A stretch of 64,000 bases of DNA from Saccharopolyspora rhizosphaerae (GTDB taxonomy: Bacteria > Actinomycetota > Actinomycetes > Mycobacteriales > Pseudonocardiaceae). Shown here piece after piece: positions 59,881-64,000 of the stretch. The stretch covers positions 310,001 through 374,000 of the forward strand of contig NZ_RSAA01000007.1 in NCBI RefSeq assembly GCF_003931915.1, read 5' to 3'. The position numbers were made by a program, and so were the translations under genes. How positions within the stretch are numbered: position 1 is the first letter of the stretch; every line of letters starts with the position of its first letter. Below the pieces are notes generated by a model. That model saw only the letters and a list, made by a program, of their open reading frames with translations. It did not search any database and was not told the DNA's origin.

Positions 59881-61995
59881 TCACCCCGCGTCGGCGAGGA
59901 GCTGCTCGAGCTCCAAGGCGGACACCCGCTCACCTGCGAACGCGCCGATCGCGGAGCGCACGCCAAGCGCGCGCAGCCGCTCGGCCTGCAGCGCGTCGTC
60001 GACACCGCCCGCCAGCACCGGCAGGCGCATCAGGGCGGCCGCGCCGACCGCGGACCCCAGCAGGTGCTCGTCGAGCGGGTCTGGGCCGTCCGGGTCGGCG
60101 AAGCCCGCCAGGTGCGGCCCGTCGACGCGGACCCCGAACAGCGGGAGCCCCCGCAGCCGCGCGACCCGGGTGCAGTCGTCACCGAACTGGCGGACGAGCA
60201 GCTTGACGCCCATCTCGGCGAAGATCTCCACGGTGTCCACCGGATCACCCTGGTGGTCGAACAGCGCCGGCTCGGGCATGCCCAGCGCCAGCGCCTCCGG
60301 CGGCAGACCGGTGTCCCGCAGGACCCGCTGCAGGTCGTTGACCAGCTCGGGGTCGCGGCAGTGCCGGTGCGAGAGGTTCACCACCGCGAGCGGCCCGCGC
60401 TCACCGAATCGCTCGGTCCAGTGCGCGGCGTGCCGGCACACCTCTCCCAGCGCCCAGCTGCCGAGCCGGGTGATCAGGCCGGTCTCCTCGGCGAGGCCCA
60501 GGAACGACTCCTCCCCCAGCTCGCCGAACTCGGGGTGGTCCCAGCGAACGCCCGCGGAGGCCGCGAACAGCGACCCGTCCTCGAGCAACCGCACCGGCTC
60601 GTACTCGACGAAGAGCTCGCCGTGGTCCAGGGCTGCGGGCAGGGCAGCGGAGAGCTTGAAGCGGTCGCGGGCCTCGGCGTTGAGGGCGGTGTCGAACAGC
60701 ACCCACTGGGCGCGGCCGTCCTGCTTGGCGCGGTAGAGCGTGATGTCGGCGTCGCGCAGCAGGGCTTCGGCGTCGGCTCCGGCCACCGGACGTTCGACGA
60801 CGCCCACGCTGGCCGAGGCCGACAGCTCGTGCGCGCCGATGCGGGCCGGGCGGGTGACCTCGGCCAGCATCTTCTCCACCTTCGCCACCAGGCCCGCGGC
60901 GCCGTCGGTGTCGGGCACCAGGACCACGAACTCGTCGCCGCCCATCCGCGCGGCCAGCGCGCCGAACTCGGCGGTCAGGGCCTGCAACCGCTGGGCGACC
61001 GCGCGCAGCAGCTGGTCGCCGACGGGGTGGCCGAGGCTGTCGTTGACGGCCTTGAACCCGTCGAGGTCGAAGAAGCACAGGCCGATCCGGCGGCCCGGGT
61101 GGGTCGGTTCCAGCGCCCGCTCCATGCTGGTCTGCAGCTGGGTGCGGTTAGGCAGGCCGGTCAGCGGGTCGTGCACGGCCTGGCGCCGGAACTGCTCCTG
61201 GAGCATGTGCCGGTCGGTGATGTCCTCGTAGAGCATCACCAGGTAGTCCGGGGCGCCGTCGGCGTCGCGCACCAGCGAAGCCGAGAGCTGGGTCCAGACG
61301 TGCGAGCCGTGCTGCTCGGTGAAGCGGATCTCCAGCTGGTAGCGGTCGACCTCACCGCGCACCAGGTCCGCGTTCGCCGACGCGAGCTCGCCGACCCAGG
61401 TCGCATCCGCCAGGTCGAAGATCGTGCGACCGGTCAAGACGTTCCGGCCGGCGCGGAAGATCCTGGTCATCGAGGAGTTGATCTCCTCGATGACGCCGTC
61501 GAGCGTCACGATCGCGATGCCCAGCGCCGAGGAGGTGAACACCGCCGACGACCGCGCTTCCGAAGCCCGGTGGGCCTCCTCGGCCGCGTCGCGGGCGTCG
61601 AGCACGGACTGCTTGATGATCTCCTGCTCGGCGAGGGTCTGCTCGCGCAGCGCCCCGGCGAAGCCGGACCCGACCGCGCCGAGCACGTCGACCAGCGCGG
61701 TCTGGTCGACGTCGCGGTGGTGGGGCAGCACCGCGGCGAGGTGGTTGAGCGTCCTGTGCACGACGGTGGGTTCGGTGAAGTGCACGTCGACGAGGCGCTC
61801 GCCGACCAGGCGCGCGGATTCCAGCGGCCCGTCGCAGGCGGCGAGCACGTCGTCGAAGCACTTCGCCAGGAACGACTCGATCTCGGGCCGGCCCATCGCC
61901 ACGTAGCTCGTGTGGATGATCTCGCGCGTCCACTGCGCGACCACGTGGCTGCGATCGGGCGTCACCACGTCGGGGTTCCCCTCGGTCTCACGCAT
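59881..61995 (-). CDS. PAS-GGDEF-EAL protein with degenerate EAL domain
   Basis: A 704-aa soluble signalling protein. The N-terminal 140 residues are an unassigned helical sensor region; a PAS domain occupies about 148-265, GGDEF about 275-435, and EAL-like about 445-700. The GGDEF motif is exact ([10 protein letters not shown], residues 352-356), so diguanylate cyclase activity is likely. In the EAL part the signature EALVRW is replaced by [10 protein letters not shown], and the DDFGTGYSSL loop by [13 protein letters not shown], so metal binding and c-di-GMP hydrolysis are probably lost. It may act as a c-di-GMP sensor. The start is ATG. Confidence 0.9.
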   Translation of the reverse strand: MRETEGNPDVVTPDRSHVVAQWTREIIHTSYVAMGRPEIESFLAKCFDDVLAACDGPLESARLVGERLVDVHFTEPTVVHRTLNHLAAVLPHHRDVDQTALVDVLGAVGSGFAGALREQTLAEQEIIKQSVLDARDAAEEAHRASEARSSAVFTSSALGIAIVTLDGVIEEINSSMTRIFRAGRNVLTGRTIFDLADATWVGELASANADLVRGEVDRYQLEIRFTEQHGSHVWTQLSASLVRDADGAPDYLVMLYEDITDRHMLQEQFRRQAVHDPLTGLPNRTQLQTSMERALEPTHPGRRIGLCFFDLDGFKAVNDSLGHPVGDQLLRAVAQRLQALTAEFGALAARMGGDEFVVLVPDTDGAAGLVAKVEKMLAEVTRPARIGAHELSASASVGVVERPVAGADAEALLRDADITLYRAKQDGRAQWVLFDTALNAEARDRFKLSAALPAALDHGELFVEYEPVRLLEDGSLFAASAGVRWDHPEFGELGEESFLGLAEETGLITRLGSWALGEVCRHAAHWTERFGERGPLAVVNLSHRHCRDPELVNDLQRVLRDTGLPPEALALGMPEPALFDHQGDPVDTVEIFAEMGVKLLVRQFGDDCTRVARLRGLPLFGVRVDGPHLAGFADPDGPDPLDEHLLGSAVGAAALMRLPVLAGGVDDALQAERLRALGVRSAIGAFAGERVSALELEQLLADAG

Positions 61996-62169
61996 CGCTC
62001 ACACCTTCTGCCCGGCGTCGCCGGTCCTGAAGTACACCCGCTGCGCCGGGGCGAGGCTCGCGGCGACCGCCCGGGTCGTTGACCACGGCGGTCGCCGTGG
62101 GCTCCGGGGCCGGGGTGAGGTCGGTGATCAGTGTGGCGATCTCGCCACCACCTCGCACGGTGAGGGTCC

Positions 62170-62979
62170 TCAGACCTTGCGTCCGACGCACCCGTAGACG
62201 ATGGACTCCTCGGGGCGCTCGCCGACGTCCTCGGGCGAATCGGGGTGCCACTCGGGGACGTAGACCACGCCGGGCTCGACGAGCTCGAAGTCGGAGACGA
62301 GTTCGGCGACCTGGGCGCGGGTGCGCAAGGTGACCGGGTTGGTGCTGTTCTCGTAGAGCTTGACCAGTCCCTCCACGCCTTCCGGGAAGTCCTCACCGGT
62401 GACGTGCGAGAAGCCCAGGTAGCTGCCCGGGGCGAGCTTGTCGTAGTACTGGCGGACAACCTCGCTCGGCTGCGCGCTGTCCGGCACGAAGTGCACCAGC
62501 GCCACCATCATCACCGCGACCGGCTGCGAGAAGTCCAGCATGCGCTGGGTTTCCGGCGCCTCCAGCACGTCGGGGACGTCGAGCAGGTCGGCTTGCACGA
62601 TCGTGGCGTTCTCGACGCCCTCCAGGATCGAGCGGCTGTGCGCGACGGCGACCGGCTCGTTGTCGACGTAGACCACGCGGGCGTCCGGGTCGACGGCGTG
62701 CGCGATCTCGTGCACGTTGCCCGCGGTCGGGATCCCCGAACCGATGTCGAGGAACTGCCGCACGCCCTGGTCCAGGCAGTAGCGCACCGCGCGCCGCAGG
62801 AACGCGCGGTTGTTGAGCGCGACCTCCTTGACGTTGGGCACCACTTCGAGGACCTTCTTGCCGAGTTCGCGGTCCGCCGCGAAGTTGTGCGCGCCGCCTA
62901 AGTAGAAGTCGTAGCAACGCGCGGCGCTGGGCTTGTCCAGGTCGACGCCCTCCGCCAGCCAATCGGGTCGCTGCTCCAT
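62170..62979 (-). CDS. SAM-dependent methyltransferase, DUF574 type
   Basis: A 269-aa protein of the actinobacterial DUF574 (Methyltransf_19) group. Features are the early KPSAARCYDFYLGGAHNFAADR, the SAM-binding FLDIGSGIPTAGNVHEIA and the acidic VVYVDNEPVAVAHS. The substrate is unknown; several relatives are controlled by developmental regulators in Streptomyces. The ATG at 62979 has AGGAGG eight bases upstream and is preferred to the GTG six codons earlier. It lies between two EAL-domain genes on the same strand. Confidence 0.9.
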   Translation of the reverse strand: MEQRPDWLAEGVDLDKPSAARCYDFYLGGAHNFAADRELGKKVLEVVPNVKEVALNNRAFLRRAVRYCLDQGVRQFLDIGSGIPTAGNVHEIAHAVDPDARVVYVDNEPVAVAHSRSILEGVENATIVQADLLDVPDVLEAPETQRMLDFSQPVAVMMVALVHFVPDSAQPSEVVRQYYDKLAPGSYLGFSHVTGEDFPEGVEGLVKLYENSTNPVTLRTRAQVAELVSDFELVEPGVVYVPEWHPDSPEDVGERPEESIVYGCVGRKV

Positions 62980-63155
62980 GAATTCAGCCTCCTGCACGTC
63001 GTCGTGACACCCGAAGCGGTGATCAACTGGGTCATCGTACTGTTACGGCCCGCGTCCGGTCATGCACCCTGCGTGGAGGTACGTGGCGACCTCCCACCTG
63101 CCCGTTCTCCAGGTTTTTCGCCGCTGTGGTCGGTTTTTTCGAACCACTTCGGCTC

Positions 63156-64000
63156 CTAGCGACGACCGCCGACGAGCTCCGCGACCTCCATCGCCGAGAC
63201 CCGTTCGCCCACGTGCGGTCCCTGAACCAGGCGCACACCGATCTCCCCCAACCGGTCGGCCTGCTCGGCGGTCGTCACACCGGTGGCCAGCACCGGCAGG
63301 TCCATCAGCCGCGCGGCACCGACGGCGCTGCGCACCAGGTACTCGCTGAGCGGTTCCGGCCCGTCGGGGTCGGCCAGGCCGTCGATGTGCGGCCCGTCGA
63401 TGAGCACGCCCGCCAGCGGCATCTCCTGGAGCCGGTCGACGCGCGTGTGGTCGGAGCCGAACTCGCGCACGAACAACCGGATCCCCATCTCGGCGAAGAT
63501 CTCAACGGTGTCCACCGGATCACCCTGGTGGTCGAACAGCGCGGGCTCGGGCAGGCACAGCACCAGTGATTCGGCGGGCAAACCGGTCTTCTCCAGCGCG
63601 GTGCGCACGCCGCGGACGAGCTCGGGATCGCGGCAGTGGCGGGCGGAGAGCGACACCGCCAGCAGCGGCGCGTGCTCGGCGAGGTCGCGCACCCAGCGCG
63701 CGGCGTGGTGGCCGGCCTGCTCCAGCGTCCAGCCGCCGACCCGGGTGATCAGCCCGGTCTCCTCGGCGAGCCCGAGGAAGCGGTTCGCGCCGAGCTCGCC
63801 GAACTCGTCGTGGTCCCAGCGCACGTCAGCCATCACCGCGATGACCTCGCCGGTCTCCACGTCGGCGACCGGCTCGTACTCGACGAACAGCTCGTGCTTC
63901 TCCAGCGCGGCGGGAAGCGCGGCCGAGAGCCGGAAGTTCTCGTGCGCCACCGCGTTGCGCTCGGCGTCGAAGAGCACCCACAGCGCACGGCCGTCGCGCT
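63156..64000 (-). CDS. EAL-domain signalling protein, degenerate, partial
   Basis: Only the C-terminal 281 residues are inside the window; the gene continues past 64000. It aligns with the C-terminal half of the 704-aa protein at 59881 (shared [20 protein letters not shown]-like stretch), and the nucleotide sequences are also close at 60216-60280 and 63497-63560. The EAL signature is replaced (VMADVRWDHDEFGELG) and the late loop reads REFGSDHTRVDRL, so it also looks catalytically inactive. The preceding RDGRALWVLFD suggests a GGDEF end just upstream, so it is probably another GGDEF-EAL protein. Confidence 0.85.
   Translation of the reverse strand, partial: RDGRALWVLFDAERNAVAHENFRLSAALPAALEKHELFVEYEPVADVETGEVIAVMADVRWDHDEFGELGANRFLGLAEETGLITRVGGWTLEQAGHHAARWVRDLAEHAPLLAVSLSARHCRDPELVRGVRTALEKTGLPAESLVLCLPEPALFDHQGDPVDTVEIFAEMGIRLFVREFGSDHTRVDRLQEMPLAGVLIDGPHIDGLADPDGPEPLSEYLVRSAVGAARLMDLPVLATGVTTAEQADRLGEIGVRLVQGPHVGERVSAMEVAELVGGRR

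Noticed and set aside
63100-63140. Two T-runs that could mark a terminator
   Set aside because: They are on the plus strand, where no gene ends; on the minus strand they are A-runs upstream of the methyltransferase or beyond the EAL gene stop, and there is no adjacent stem.

Overview
The window is GC-rich (about 70%), uses many GTG starts and 4-bp stop/start overlaps, and is dominated by minus-strand genes. Gene content and order match the block Rv2537c to Rv2614c of Mycobacterium tuberculosis as I remember it: aroQ-aroB-aroK-aroC, prepilin peptidase, aroE-mltG-ruvX-alaS, rarA, aspS, radical SAM, hisS, MBL hydrolase, PPIase, relA, apt, secF-secD-yajC, ruvB-ruvA-ruvC, yebC, pdxT, pdxS, pgsA, HIT, thrS. 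I therefore read it as chromosomal core of an actinomycete, most likely of the Pseudonocardiales and Saccharopolyspora-like. That genus assignment is an inference from gene content and style, not a database match.

Layout. 1-543: noncoding, with an 8-bp tandem repeat. 544-6045: a putative sugar-binding lipoprotein, four shikimate genes and a prepilin peptidase. 6133-9502: a split glucose/GlcNAc-type PTS (EIIB-EIIA diverging from GntR regulator, EIIC and HPr) with a DasR-like operator, inserted between the prepilin peptidase and aroE. 9517-18087: aroE, mltG, ruvX, alaS, two small membrane proteins, a D-2-hydroxyacid dehydrogenase and rarA. 18088-18912: a repeat-bearing spacer. 18913-23816: SulP transporter, beta-carbonic anhydrase, a small secreted His-rich protein, a GNAT acetyltransferase and a kinase-like protein. 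24075-30288: aspS, an HTH regulator, a radical SAM protein and an orphan ketosynthase.

30364-32695 is a decay zone holding two back-to-back gene remnants and two frameshifted genes around an intact DHFR-family reductase. 32735-36374 is accessory: DUF6157, TetR with DUF4188, YibE/F and a coiled-coil protein. 36375-36990 is a noncoding block of long imperfect repeats. The conserved backbone then resumes (hisS to thrS, 36991-59762), interrupted by plus-strand EF-G2 and YceI. 59881-64000 carries a PAS-GGDEF-EAL protein, a DUF574 methyltransferase and a second EAL protein cut by the window edge. Both EAL domains look catalytically degenerate.

Functionally, aroQ/B/K/C/E give five steps of chorismate synthesis. 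RuvABC resolves Holliday junctions. PdxS/PdxT make pyridoxal phosphate. SecDF-YajC supports protein export. RelA and Apt handle alarmone and purine salvage chemistry. The best candidates for unusual biology are the paired degenerate EAL proteins flanking a methyltransferase, the PTS island with its operator, the missing PIM genes between pgsA and pdxS, and several families of long intergenic repeats.
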